Shown here one piece after another: positions 44,389-53,474 of a stretch of 64,000 nt of DNA. Position numbers and translations under genes: made by a program. Each line of letters opens with the position of its first letter. Position 1 is the first letter of the stretch. Below the pieces are notes generated by a model. It had not been told where the DNA came from, made no database searches, and was given only the letters and a program-made list of their open reading frames with translations. Source of the DNA: Lishizhenia tianjinensis (GTDB lineage: Bacteria; Bacteroidota; Bacteroidia; Flavobacteriales_D; Crocinitomicaceae); contig CALQIX020000003.1 in assembly GCA_943330745.2 (NCBI GenBank), positions 1 through 64,000 on the forward strand. Direction: 5' to 3'.

Positions 44389-45268
44389 CGCTAAAAAACG
44401 TCCGGCACTTGGAAAGGGACTTAGTGCCCTGCTTGAAAACTCCAACACTGATATTACTACAAAAGCGAGTCATTCGGGATTAGTTGGTTCCATTTCTATG
44501 CTTTCTGTTTCTGAAATTGAAGCAAATCCTTTCAATCCAAGAACGAATTTTGAGAAGGAATCACTGATGGAATTGGCTGAATCAATCAAAACACATGGCA
44601 TTATTCAACCATTGACGGTAAGAAAAATGGGACGCGATAAATACCAATTAATTTCAGGAGAACGCAGATTTAGAGCTTGCCAACTAGCTGGAGTGACTGA
44701 AGTCCCAGCCTATGTACGTGTTGCAAATGATCAAGCTATGTTAGAAATGGCATTGGTTGAAAATATACAACGTGAAAATTTAAATGCGATTGAAATTGCA
44801 CTTTCTTATGATCGATTGATTCAAGAATGTAACCTCACTCAAGAACAACTTAGTCAAAAACTATCGAAATCAAGGTCTGGTATTGCGAATTTCTTAAGAT
44901 TATTGAAACTTCCAGCAACCATTCAAGCAGGGGTTCGCGATAACAAAATTTCAATGGGGCATGCTAGAGCGCTTTTGAGCTGCGAAAGTGAGGAGGAGAT
45001 GGTAGAAAAATATCAACAAATTCTGGACGAAAATCTTTCAGTACGTGAAATTGAGTCATTAACAAAAACCTCTTCAAAGTCACCCGTTTTTCAACCTGTT
45101 GAAAAAATTGGACTGACCAAAAATCAACTTGTATTTAAAGACTTTTTATCGGATCGTTTATCTACCAAAGTGAGCATTGTAAAGTCTCAAAATGGTTCAG
45201 GAAAAATATCCCTGAATTTTAATTCAGAGGCAGAATTAAATCGTATTATTCAAACTTTGAAAAGCTAA
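44378..45268 (+). CDS. parB: Chromosome-partitioning protein ParB
   Basis: 296 residues from the ATG at 44378 (MSSNAKKRPALGKGLSALLE; the GKGLSALL box binds ParA). The CTPase/N-terminal domain has ISGERRFRACQLAGVTEVPA and ENIQRENLNAIEIALSYDRL, and the HTH QEQLSQKLSKSRSGIANFL. It binds parS and spreads as a CTP-dependent clamp. No parS was recognised in this window. Its stop and the next ATG share one base (TAATG). Confidence 0.96.
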   Translation: MSSNAKKRPALGKGLSALLENSNTDITTKASHSGLVGSISMLSVSEIEANPFNPRTNFEKESLMELAESIKTHGIIQPLTVRKMGRDKYQLISGERRFRACQLAGVTEVPAYVRVANDQAMLEMALVENIQRENLNAIEIALSYDRLIQECNLTQEQLSQKLSKSRSGIANFLRLLKLPATIQAGVRDNKISMGHARALLSCESEEEMVEKYQQILDENLSVREIESLTKTSSKSPVFQPVEKIGLTKNQLVFKDFLSDRLSTKVSIVKSQNGSGKISLNFNSEAELNRIIQTLKS

Positions 45269-45828
45269 TGCGCCTTGTTTTTGGCTGTTGGATTTTTCTT
45301 ATGTTGGGCTTTTGTAGTACGGCTCAAGAAATAGTAATGGAAAAAAACGACCTGGATACCGCTCAAAAACATTCTGTAAAAAAAGCTGTGATATTGTCTG
45401 CTTGCCTTCCTGGAGCAGGACAAATCTATAATCATTTAGCGATGCCAAAGGGTAAAAAAAAGGCCTATTGGAAAGTTCCTATTATATATGGAAGTTTGGG
45501 TGCAGCAACTTATTTCCTTATACAAAACCAACTTACTCAATCGAGTATCAAAACAGAATATAAAAGCAGATTAGCGGGTGGACTTCAAAATCCAACCTGG
45601 GAAGCCTATGACAATCAAGCACTTTTAACTTTACATAGACAATATTTGGATTGGAGAGATTTATCCATGTTGGCTTTTTTTGCCTTATATGGATTCCAAA
45701 TTGCTGATGCTGGAGTGGAAGCACATTTTGTAAATTTTGATGTTTCAAATGACATAAGTTTGCTAATAAAACCAAAAATGCTTCATTTCAATGGCGTTGG
45801 AGTGTCTTTACAATTCAATTTTCATTAA
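45268..45828 (+). CDS. DUF5683 protein
   Basis: 186 residues. An N-terminal signal (GCWIFLMLGFCSTAQE) is followed by KKAVILSACLPGAGQIYNHL and KGKKKAYWKVPIIYGSLGAA, the DUF5683 core that suggests a small membrane or envelope protein, and a hydrophobic stretch at about 65-80. Its place between parB and dapB is conserved in Bacteroidota; its function is unknown. Confidence 0.8.
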   Translation: MRLVFGCWIFLMLGFCSTAQEIVMEKNDLDTAQKHSVKKAVILSACLPGAGQIYNHLAMPKGKKKAYWKVPIIYGSLGAATYFLIQNQLTQSSIKTEYKSRLAGGLQNPTWEAYDNQALLTLHRQYLDWRDLSMLAFFALYGFQIADAGVEAHFVNFDVSNDISLLIKPKMLHFNGVGVSLQFNFH

Positions 45829-45846
45829 TTTAGTAATCAAATAAAT

Positions 45847-46569
45847 ATGAAAATCGCTCTAATTGGATATGGTAAAATGGGGAAAGCAATTGAGCAAATT
45901 GCTCAAGAAAGAGGACATTCAATTGATGCTATTGTAAATAGTTCAAACAGCATTGATTTTGTTGATTTATCAAACTGTGATGTTGCCATTGAATTTTCCA
46001 CTCCAGAATTAGCCACTAAGCACATTGTAAATTGCTTCAATACTAAAATACCAATTATAGTTGGAACAACCGGATGGCTTCATGAATTGGACTCAATCAA
46101 AACAATTTGTGGAGAGTTAGATGGGAGTTTGATTTATGCTCCTAATTTTAGTTTGGGAGTAAATATCTTTTTTGAATTGAACAAAAGGCTCGCTGAGTTA
46201 ATGTCAGGAAACCTTGATTATCAAGCTGAACTTGTGGAGGTACATCATCTTCAGAAATTAGATTCTCCCAGTGGTACTGCTATTGAATTAGCAAACGAAA
46301 TAATTTCCTATAACAAAACGTATACTGATTGGAAATCTTCAAATGGAATAAAACCCGAAGTTTCATCATCCATATTACCAATTACTGCAATTCGGGAACC
46401 TGAAGTACCTGGAACCCATACCGTAATGTATCAATCAGAAATTGATTCGATTCTCATGACGCATCAAGCACATAACCGCAAAGGTTTTGCTTTAGGAGCC
46501 GTTGTTGCCGCAGAATGGATTATTGGAAAAAAAGGGGTTTTCACCATGTCAAACGTATTAAATTCATAA
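45847..46569 (+). CDS. dapB: 4-hydroxy-tetrahydrodipicolinate reductase
   Basis: 240 residues. Lysine and diaminopimelate pathway, NAD(P)H-dependent reduction. GYGKMG (7-12) binds the cofactor, IIVGTTGW follows, and the catalytic region has H133, H134 and K137 in EVHHLQKLDSPSGTA. The C-terminal HQAHNRKGFALGAVVAAEW is typical. It feeds meso-diaminopimelate to the peptidoglycan, which ties it to the envelope genes that follow. Confidence 0.95.
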   Translation: MKIALIGYGKMGKAIEQIAQERGHSIDAIVNSSNSIDFVDLSNCDVAIEFSTPELATKHIVNCFNTKIPIIVGTTGWLHELDSIKTICGELDGSLIYAPNFSLGVNIFFELNKRLAELMSGNLDYQAELVEVHHLQKLDSPSGTAIELANEIISYNKTYTDWKSSNGIKPEVSSSILPITAIREPEVPGTHTVMYQSEIDSILMTHQAHNRKGFALGAVVAAEWIIGKKGVFTMSNVLNS

Positions 46570-46575
46570 CAGATT

Positions 46576-48483
46576 ATGGCCTTTATTTATTTTTACAGTC
46601 TTATACTAATCCATCCTTATTTAGCTTGTTGGTGGATGTCATTTCCAGCAGCAGGAAGAAAATCATGGGAAGCTTTAGTTCCAGGATATAACTATTATGT
46701 CGCATTTGAAATAACATGTAAAAGACCTTGGTGGGCTTTTTTAATGTTAGTGCCAGGAGTTCATTTAATCATGTTAGCCACTGTGAACATTTCCTATTTT
46801 AGAAAATTTGGATATTTTTCATTTTTTGATGCGATTCAGGGAATTGTTTTTCCGTATTATTTAATGTATCAAATTGGTTCAAACAATGATCCATGTGTTC
46901 CAGAAACAAATTGGGCAAGAGAAAAAGATCGGGCAGATCGAGCATGGAGCGATCATTTAATTTTGTTTTTAAGTCTGCCAGTTATTGGTCATTTGCTAAC
47001 CTATTTGGTTGGGCTTTTCAAAAAAGAAAAAAGCGGTGATAAAACGTTAGTTAAGGAATGGGGAGATTCTATTTGGTTTGCATTAATAGCCGCAGGTATA
47101 ATTAGGACATATGTTTTTGAACCTTTTCAAATACCGACTGGTTCCATGGAAAAAACATTACTTGTGGGTGACTTTTTATTTGTAAACAAAATAGCCTATG
47201 GTTCAAAAGTTCCGGTTACACCCCTCTCCTACCCTTTGGTTCATAATACGGTTCCGTGGGTGAACATTAGGTCATATACAACTTTAGAAAAAGGGTCTTA
47301 CTTCAGATTACCAGGTTATGTTGAAGTACAACGAAACGATGTCGTGGTTTTTAATTATCCATCGGGAGATACTGCCGTTTATGATCCACGAATGCCTGAT
47401 GGTTTAATGGGGCATGACTACCATGGAATTGTCAATGATGAAGCAAAATATTATTGGCAAGAAGAAAATGCAGCTATCATTTCAGAAATAGCTCAAAAAT
47501 ATAAGTATCAATATGAATTTGAAGCGAGGGATAAATTTATTGATTCTTTTGGTCAAGATTTCATTAAAAACAGTTCAATCTGGAAAGAAAAGGCTCGAAA
47601 CGGTATGAAAGAAGGGATCACCTATTGTAGGGGTGGAATTCCAGGTTCTGATTTGAATTACATTGAACATTTTGGTTTAATCGATAGACCAGTTGATAAA
47701 CGAGAAAATTACATCAAACGCTGTGTGGCCGTGAAAAAAGATTGGATTGAAATAAAAAATTCAGTGCTTTATGTCAATGGAAAAAAAGCCTTTGTTGCAG
47801 AAAATCAATGTTTGATGTACTTTGTAGATAAAACTACAGCAACTTTCCCTTCAGCTGAAATAATGTTTCAAAAATATGGCTTAGAGTCTGAACGAGGAGA
47901 TTATAAATCACCTCAAATGATGGATTTTTCAGATAAAATGGAATATTCAATTCAATTCAATATTGATCCAAATAAAGAATTCTATTCGTTTAACATTACC
48001 AATACGGAGAAAACACGAATTTTAAAAGATTTCCCTAAAGCAAATTTCAAGTTAGCAATAGCAAATAAATCAACAAGCAAAAATAAATTAGCGTTGGATA
48101 ACTTACGAACCTTCCCTAATGATTTTGCCATTGATAATACAATTACTGATTTTCATCGTGTTCAAATACCCTATCGAGGTAAAGTTATTGATTTTAGAAA
48201 GGAAAATATTGCCTGGTATCGCCGAATTATAACAGCATATGAAGGTCATACGTTGGCAGAAAAGAAAGATGGGATTTATATTGATGGTAAAAAGACGAAT
48301 ACATATACCATAGAAATGGATTATTATTGGTTAATGGGAGATAATCGATATAATTCTGCTGACTCAAGAATCTGGGGATTTGTTCCAGAAGATCATGTTG
48401 TTGGACGTGCTTCATTAGTATGGTTTTCAAAAAGTCCATATTTAGGAGTTCGCTGGGCTCGAATTATGAAGTTGATTCACTAA
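46576..48483 (+). CDS. lepB: Signal peptidase I, long Bacteroidota form
   Basis: 635 residues against about 320 in E. coli. Residues 1 to about 150 have several membrane segments and a SFPAAGRKSWEALVPGYNYY motif like DUF5684; residues 150-180 hold the anchoring helix. The serine is S190 (FQIPTGSMEKTLLVGDF), the general-base lysine is K381 (NYIKRCVAV), and MGDNRYNSADSRIWGFV is box E. The 190-residue distance between serine and lysine is far longer than in E. coli, with an inserted segment. It removes signal peptides from the many exported proteins. Confidence 0.95.
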   Translation: MAFIYFYSLILIHPYLACWWMSFPAAGRKSWEALVPGYNYYVAFEITCKRPWWAFLMLVPGVHLIMLATVNISYFRKFGYFSFFDAIQGIVFPYYLMYQIGSNNDPCVPETNWAREKDRADRAWSDHLILFLSLPVIGHLLTYLVGLFKKEKSGDKTLVKEWGDSIWFALIAAGIIRTYVFEPFQIPTGSMEKTLLVGDFLFVNKIAYGSKVPVTPLSYPLVHNTVPWVNIRSYTTLEKGSYFRLPGYVEVQRNDVVVFNYPSGDTAVYDPRMPDGLMGHDYHGIVNDEAKYYWQEENAAIISEIAQKYKYQYEFEARDKFIDSFGQDFIKNSSIWKEKARNGMKEGITYCRGGIPGSDLNYIEHFGLIDRPVDKRENYIKRCVAVKKDWIEIKNSVLYVNGKKAFVAENQCLMYFVDKTTATFPSAEIMFQKYGLESERGDYKSPQMMDFSDKMEYSIQFNIDPNKEFYSFNITNTEKTRILKDFPKANFKLAIANKSTSKNKLALDNLRTFPNDFAIDNTITDFHRVQIPYRGKVIDFRKENIAWYRRIITAYEGHTLAEKKDGIYIDGKKTNTYTIEMDYYWLMGDNRYNSADSRIWGFVPEDHVVGRASLVWFSKSPYLGVRWARIMKLIH

Positions 48484-49055
48484 TGGATTTTTTTCCAACG
48501 AGTTATTTTCCTTCAACGTCCTATTTACAATTGCTTGCTGCTTCTAAGAATTCTTGTATTATTGGAGGAGAGCCCTATCTCAAACAATCGTACAGAAATC
48601 GGTGTGAAATATTAGGCGGTAATGGCGTACAAATCTTATCAATTCCTGTTGCAAAATCGGCAGGATCTAAATCATTAACTAATCAAATTCATCCAGTTTA
48701 TTCAGAAAACTGGCAACAAGATCATTGGAAATCAATTGAAAGCGCCTATAAAAACGCACCCTATTTTGAATTTTATGATCAAGAAATAAAATCACTTATT
48801 TTCACAAAACACGATACTTTGTTGGAATTAAACCAGTCAATCATTCGATTTTTTGAGCAATGTTGGCAGCTCCCACACAGTAAACTAGCTATTGATTTTT
48901 CGGATTCGTTCGCCCCTTTTGAATTTTTAGGTCGAAAATTGAATTATAAATCATACATTCAAGTATTTTCAGATCGATTTCCTTTTCAAAGTAATTTAAG
49001 TGGGTTGGATTTACTATTTTGTGAAGGACCATTGGCAAGAAATTGGATACTTTAA
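48483..49055 (+). CDS. WbqC-family protein
   Basis: 190 residues from the ATG at 48483, which shares a base with the lepB stop (TAATG). The start MDFFPTSYFPSTSYLQLLAA and the stretch SYRNRCEILGGNGVQILSIP, followed by KSLTNQIHPVYSENWQQDHW, are WbqC-like. WbqC proteins are met in O-antigen and in lepB contexts; activity unknown. An upstream start at 48420 lies in lepB and was rejected. Last gene of the parA operon. Confidence 0.85.
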   Translation: MDFFPTSYFPSTSYLQLLAASKNSCIIGGEPYLKQSYRNRCEILGGNGVQILSIPVAKSAGSKSLTNQIHPVYSENWQQDHWKSIESAYKNAPYFEFYDQEIKSLIFTKHDTLLELNQSIIRFFEQCWQLPHSKLAIDFSDSFAPFEFLGRKLNYKSYIQVFSDRFPFQSNLSGLDLLFCEGPLARNWIL

Positions 49056-49079
49056 TAGGAATTATTATTCGTTGTAACT

Positions 49080-50003
49080 ATGGAATTACTCAAGGAACTC
49101 ATTGAAATACAAGGCTTATCCGGAGATGAAAGTGGAATCACTCAATTTATAAAATCATACTGTGAAAGCAACATGAAAAATTGGAAGTGCCAACCTCAAT
49201 TAATCGTTGAGCCTGAAAAACATGATTGTTTGATTTTGGTTTTTGGGAAACCTAAAACAGTTATTTATTCACACGTAGATACTATTGGTTATACTGTTGG
49301 ATATGAGAATAATTTAATTCCTGTTGGAAGTCCTGTATTCTCTGAATCCATGGTTCTTACGGGAACGGATTCTAAAGGTGAAATTAACACTGAAGTCATG
49401 TTGTTTGAGTATCCTGATGGTGAAAGTGAACTAAAATGTGTATTTGATCGGCAGATAGAACCAGGGACTTCTCTAAGTTTTAAACCGAATTTCATTGAGA
49501 ATGAACGCTACATACAATCTCCTTATTTAGACAATCGATTAGGGGTATATGTTGCTTTGCAAGTTGCAGAAACGATCGAGAATGGGGCAATCGTATTTTC
49601 TACCTATGAAGAACATGGTGGAAATTCTGTGGCTTATTGCGCAAATAAACTTTATAAATTACACGGTGCCACACAAGCACTAATTGCAGATATTACATGG
49701 GTGACAAATGGCGTTAAACATGGCGGTGGGGTTGCTATTTCGCTTCGTGATTCGTTAATTCCACGCCGAGTTTATTTAAGCAAAATCCTCGATATCTGTA
49801 AATCTTCTGATATCAACTACCAACTAGAGGTCGAGTCGAGTGGCGGTAGCGATGGAAGCACATTACAAAAGAGTCATTTGCCAATTGATTGGTGTTTTAT
49901 TGGAGCACCCGAAAATCATGTTCATACAAATCGGGAAACCGTTTATAAAAGTGATATTCAAAGTATGATTGACATCTATAAATTACTCATTGACAAACTC
50001 TAA
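49080..50003 (+). CDS. M42-like (aminopeptidase) family protein
   Basis: 307 residues. Zinc-site pattern: H65 and D67 in IYSHVDTIG, D in SPYLDNRLGVYVAL, E-E in STYEEHGGNS, the D in ALIADITWV and H in APENHVHTNRETVYK. This is the M42/M20-type co-catalytic site, so an aminopeptidase that works on small peptides is likely. It begins 25 bases after wbqC and may continue that operon. The substrate is unknown. Confidence 0.82.
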   Translation: MELLKELIEIQGLSGDESGITQFIKSYCESNMKNWKCQPQLIVEPEKHDCLILVFGKPKTVIYSHVDTIGYTVGYENNLIPVGSPVFSESMVLTGTDSKGEINTEVMLFEYPDGESELKCVFDRQIEPGTSLSFKPNFIENERYIQSPYLDNRLGVYVALQVAETIENGAIVFSTYEEHGGNSVAYCANKLYKLHGATQALIADITWVTNGVKHGGGVAISLRDSLIPRRVYLSKILDICKSSDINYQLEVESSGGSDGSTLQKSHLPIDWCFIGAPENHVHTNRETVYKSDIQSMIDIYKLLIDKL

Positions 50004-50005
50004 TC

Positions 50006-51031
50006 ATGGAAAATTCAAATCATCCACAACATTGTCAGTTGTACCAATTTAATAAAGAATTTTATTTATTAAAAAGAGAAACACCTGTTTTTTTCAAAGA
50101 GCAATTTCATCAAAGTGAATTAGACGAGGACTTTGTTTCTTGGTTGAATTTCCATGGTTTAAAAGATAAAGAGAGTATTGAAATATTGTGCCGAAACCTT
50201 GGAATTGAGAAATTAAATATAGAAAATGTCTATTTCCCATCGAGGAGGCAAAAAGTAGAGGAATATTCTACCTATATGTTTTTCAGTATTAAATCCGCAT
50301 TACCTTCTGAATCATTTACTCGATTGTTGAACCAAGAAACAATTTCTTTTATCTTGGGAAAAAACTACCTTATATCGTTTCAGGAACAATCTTCTGATCA
50401 TTTCACTGATGTGCGCGATAGAATTGAAAATGCTCGAGGTAAAATCAGAACAAAACGCGCGGATTTTTTATTGTTTCGATTACTTGAAGCAATCATTGAT
50501 AATTATTTTGAAGTAATTGAGAATATTGCAGATAAAATCGCTGAATTAGACTCAATTATTCTAACTAGAAACGGGCAAAATATTCTGAAGGAAATTGAAG
50601 TTGAAAAAAGAAAATTAATTGAATTACGAAAAATTGCTCAGCCTATGCGCGATATTACCTATCAACTTCAGTCAGCAGACAGCAATTTAATTGAACAAAG
50701 CAATAAGTTGTATTTTAGGAATTTAAAAGACTCTTGCTTGACTGTTTTAGATGAAATTGATGCGAACAAGCAAATTTTAGAAGGTATGGCTAATCTCTAT
50801 TACGCTGTTCAAGGTCAACGTATGAATGAAATAATGAAGGTTCTCACCATTGTAAGTTCTATCTTCATTCCACTAACGTTTATTGTTGGTGTTTATGGGA
50901 TGAATTTTGAAAACATGCCAGAACTAAAATACAAATATGGATATTATACTGTCGTTGGCGTAATGTTTCTTGTCGGTATACTCTTATTGAGTTACTTCAT
51001 TAGAAGAGGCTGGTTGAAACGTGATATTTAG
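50006..51031 (+). CDS. corA: CorA-type magnesium/cobalt transporter
   Basis: 341 residues: N-terminal cytoplasmic domain, a long helix, then two C-terminal membrane segments with the selectivity motif YGMNFENMP (near residue 307) between them. The charged motif RRGWLKRD ends the protein. It imports Mg2+ through a pentameric pore. The stop is one base from the convergent PLC-like gene. Confidence 0.94.
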   Translation: MENSNHPQHCQLYQFNKEFYLLKRETPVFFKEQFHQSELDEDFVSWLNFHGLKDKESIEILCRNLGIEKLNIENVYFPSRRQKVEEYSTYMFFSIKSALPSESFTRLLNQETISFILGKNYLISFQEQSSDHFTDVRDRIENARGKIRTKRADFLLFRLLEAIIDNYFEVIENIADKIAELDSIILTRNGQNILKEIEVEKRKLIELRKIAQPMRDITYQLQSADSNLIEQSNKLYFRNLKDSCLTVLDEIDANKQILEGMANLYYAVQGQRMNEIMKVLTIVSSIFIPLTFIVGVYGMNFENMPELKYKYGYYTVVGVMFLVGILLLSYFIRRGWLKRDI

Positions 51032-51032
51032 A

Positions 51033-52130
51033 TTACTTCTGACGGAAAAAATAAGGTTTTGAAGGACGAACTTCTTCCCATCGAATTTGGAAATCACTAA
51101 AGCGCAAATCTGGCTTATAATAGTCGGTTGAAATTATTTGGGCGTTACTGGTTAAAACAGATTTAAAGCTTGTATAATTATTTTCTCTAGCTTCAATTGT
51201 ACCTGCATCTGTCCGGGTCCGAATGATATATCGCTTTGTTAACTCACGAATCTCATTTTCAATCCCAAGGCTATTGTTACGAATAACAAATGCTGTATTT
51301 TCGCCTTCCGGTTCGTCGTAAACAAACATGGTTCGATCCTCCCCTTGCAACAAACTTTTCTTATATAAATCGTCATTATCTCCTTGCAAAATAAAAATAA
51401 TTTTACCAAAGCAATCTGATAGTAGTGGCCAACCTTGAAAAGCCAATCGTTCTTTAATTGAAGCAAAGGATGCTTGTAAGTCCTTCGGCGTTAGTAAGTT
51501 TTCCTGATTGAATACTGCATTGATCTCCATATCAAGTTGACGATAGGCAATACTATCCATTCGAAGTGCTTTTTTAAATCCGATAATGCGCAGAAATTTA
51601 GATTCATTTGCGGCAGAACTTCCCTTCGCTTCCACGTTTACAAAAATCGGAGAATGGTTAGGGTTTTTAATCGACCAATTTTTTAGCTCTGTTAACGCTT
51701 GTATAAACGTTAAATAATTTGTTTCAAAATCAACATCCGGAATATGAAGGACTTTAAATCCTGGTTTTTTCATAAGAGGATCTTTCACCCTTACTTTTTG
51801 TCCACAAATAAATCGATTTAATTTCCTTTTTCGATACAACCCACCTTTCGGATCATAATAAACGTCTAATTCAAATCCACGAATTGAATAATCATTCAGT
51901 TGTTGTTCCAACGTTAAGTGACCATAATCGAGTTGAATAGGGTCGTTGGAAGAGCCCAATTGCTTTCTAAACTTAGTTAAAAAACGAATAACTTTGGGAT
52001 CAGGCAATTTTTTGTAACTGTTGTGCGAAGCTAAAATCCGTATATCATTGAGATGAATGAGGCTGTCTTGCGCATGAACAAGCGACAAAAAAAACAGCCC
52101 CATTGGAATGGTAAGAATATTAATTTTCAT
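51033..52130 (-). CDS. Phosphatidylinositol-specific phospholipase C-like secreted protein
   Basis: 366 residues from the ATG at 52130 (signal peptide NILTIPMGLFFLSLVHAQ). ILASHNSYKK gives the presumed catalytic H36, and FELDVYYDPKG and HIPDVDFE are the metal and second-base regions of Ca2+-dependent PI-PLC-type proteins. The open frame continues 44 codons upstream, but that part overlaps yqgE. It overlaps yqgE by 11 bases. Substrate: phosphoinositide-like lipid or another phosphodiester, uncertain. Confidence 0.8.
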   Translation of the reverse strand: MKINILTIPMGLFFLSLVHAQDSLIHLNDIRILASHNSYKKLPDPKVIRFLTKFRKQLGSSNDPIQLDYGHLTLEQQLNDYSIRGFELDVYYDPKGGLYRKRKLNRFICGQKVRVKDPLMKKPGFKVLHIPDVDFETNYLTFIQALTELKNWSIKNPNHSPIFVNVEAKGSSAANESKFLRIIGFKKALRMDSIAYRQLDMEINAVFNQENLLTPKDLQASFASIKERLAFQGWPLLSDCFGKIIFILQGDNDDLYKKSLLQGEDRTMFVYDEPEGENTAFVIRNNSLGIENEIRELTKRYIIRTRTDAGTIEARENNYTSFKSVLTSNAQIISTDYYKPDLRFSDFQIRWEEVRPSKPYFFRQK

Positions 52131-52698
52131 TGGGATTAAGTGGGAATTGAGATATAATCTTGTACTTTTCACCTTGTTTTTCCAAGCAATACTTCCAAAA
52201 TTCTGATGTTTTGGTGTCCAAAATCTCTTCTTTTGTAATATTGTCAACAACGATCCACGCATTTTCTTTCAATTCTTCAATAAGTTGAGATGCTCCCCAT
52301 CCAGAATAACCAAGAAAAAACCGAACATTTTTTTCGTTTTCCTTATTTTCCAAAATTAGTTCTTGTAATTGAGAATAATTTCCACCAAAATATAGGTTGT
52401 CTTTAATTAAAATTGATTCCTCGACCAACGAACCAAAATTGTGAATATAAAATAAATGCTCTGTATCGACAGGGCCTCCAACGCTTACCTTTGCTTGAGG
52501 GATTGGAAACGATGTATCTAGGGTTGAAAAATCGAATTCCAAATAATTCGTTAGGACAAAACCAAAAGCACCTTCGTTTGAATAATCGCACAGAAGAACA
52601 ACCGATCGTGTGAAGTAGCCATCGGCTAAAAACGGATCGGAAATAAGAACACTTCCTTTTTTGGGAAATCGATTATTTCGAAAAGATAAATCCAACAT
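52120..52698 (-). CDS. YqgE/AlgH family protein
   Basis: 192 residues. KKGSVLISDPFLADGYFTRS followed by VVLLCDYSNEGAFGFVLTNY is the YqgE start; VRFFLGYSGWGASQLIEELK is the second family signature. The family is conserved but its role is unclear. Gap of one base to the upstream RNA methyltransferase gene, and 11-base overlap with the PLC-like gene downstream. Confidence 0.93.
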   Translation of the reverse strand: MLDLSFRNNRFPKKGSVLISDPFLADGYFTRSVVLLCDYSNEGAFGFVLTNYLEFDFSTLDTSFPIPQAKVSVGGPVDTEHLFYIHNFGSLVEESILIKDNLYFGGNYSQLQELILENKENEKNVRFFLGYSGWGASQLIEELKENAWIVVDNITKEEILDTKTSEFWKYCLEKQGEKYKIISQFPLNPNEN

Positions 52699-52699
52699 A

Positions 52700-53446
52700 T
52701 TATATTTTCACTTTTGATAATTCTGACAATGCAATTCCAGTTGCAACGGAGGCGTTCAAAGATTCTGCTCCACCCATTCGTGGTATTGTAACTGCAATAT
52801 CTAACTTTTCTTTTACGGCTGATGAAATCCCTTGCCCCTCGCTCCCGATTACCAAAACAAAAGGTTCATTAATTTGAACCGAAAAAATATCTTTCCCCTC
52901 TAACAAAGTACCCACTTTCAATCGAGTAGAATTTTCAAGCCATTCGGGTAAATCGACGTAATTGACTTGAACCCTGAAAATAGATCCCATACTAGATTGA
53001 ATGACTTTTTGATTGTAAAAATCAACCGTGTTTTTTGAAGCTACAATCGTTGAAATACCAAACCAATCTGCTGTTCGTATAATCGTACCGAAATTTCCTG
53101 GATCCTGAATGCCATCGCAAACCAAAACTATTTTTTCAGATACAGTTTCTATTCGACTACAATCTAAACCTTCTAACACAGCGATTGAATGCTGGGGAGA
53201 TTGTTGAGAAGAAATTTTCATTAACTCGCTTTCGGATATATTAAACACTTTAAACCTTTGAAGATCAGCAGAGTACAAATCCGATTTTTCGGTATGTAAA
53301 ATTATTTTTACTTTTTCTGGGACACAGCTTATTGCTTCGTGAACTAATTTATCTCCTTCAACAATAAATTGATTTTCCAATTTGCGGAATTTATTCAATT
53401 TCAATTTCTGAATTGTCTGCTGTATGTTTTTCGATGCGTAAATCAA
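52700..53446 (-). CDS. TrmH/SpoU-family RNA 2'-O-methyltransferase
   Basis: 248 residues. N-terminal substrate-binding part (RKLENQFIVEGDKLVHEAIS), then the SPOUT knot: LVCDGIQDPGNFGTIIRTAD, LVIGSEGQGISSAVKEKLD and the typical IPRMGGAESLNASVATGIAL. It methylates ribose in rRNA or tRNA; the nucleoside is unknown. The start is TTG at 53446; no in-frame ATG lies nearby. Confidence 0.93.
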   Translation of the reverse strand: MIYASKNIQQTIQKLKLNKFRKLENQFIVEGDKLVHEAISCVPEKVKIILHTEKSDLYSADLQRFKVFNISESELMKISSQQSPQHSIAVLEGLDCSRIETVSEKIVLVCDGIQDPGNFGTIIRTADWFGISTIVASKNTVDFYNQKVIQSSMGSIFRVQVNYVDLPEWLENSTRLKVGTLLEGKDIFSVQINEPFVLVIGSEGQGISSAVKEKLDIAVTIPRMGGAESLNASVATGIALSELSKVKI

Positions 53447-53459
53447 AGCGAATTATTAG

Positions 53460-53467
53460 TATTTTTG
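53460..53467 (+). promoter_or_regulatory. -7 promoter element of tamL
   Basis: TATTTTTG matches TAnnTTTG and ends seven bases before the ATG at 53475. No -33 TTTG at the expected distance. Confidence 0.45.
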
Positions 53468-53474
53468 TTCGAGT

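Noticed and set aside
48227..48439. Minus-strand 70-residue frame inside lepB
   Set aside because: Antisense shadow of the signal peptidase gene without domain or start context.
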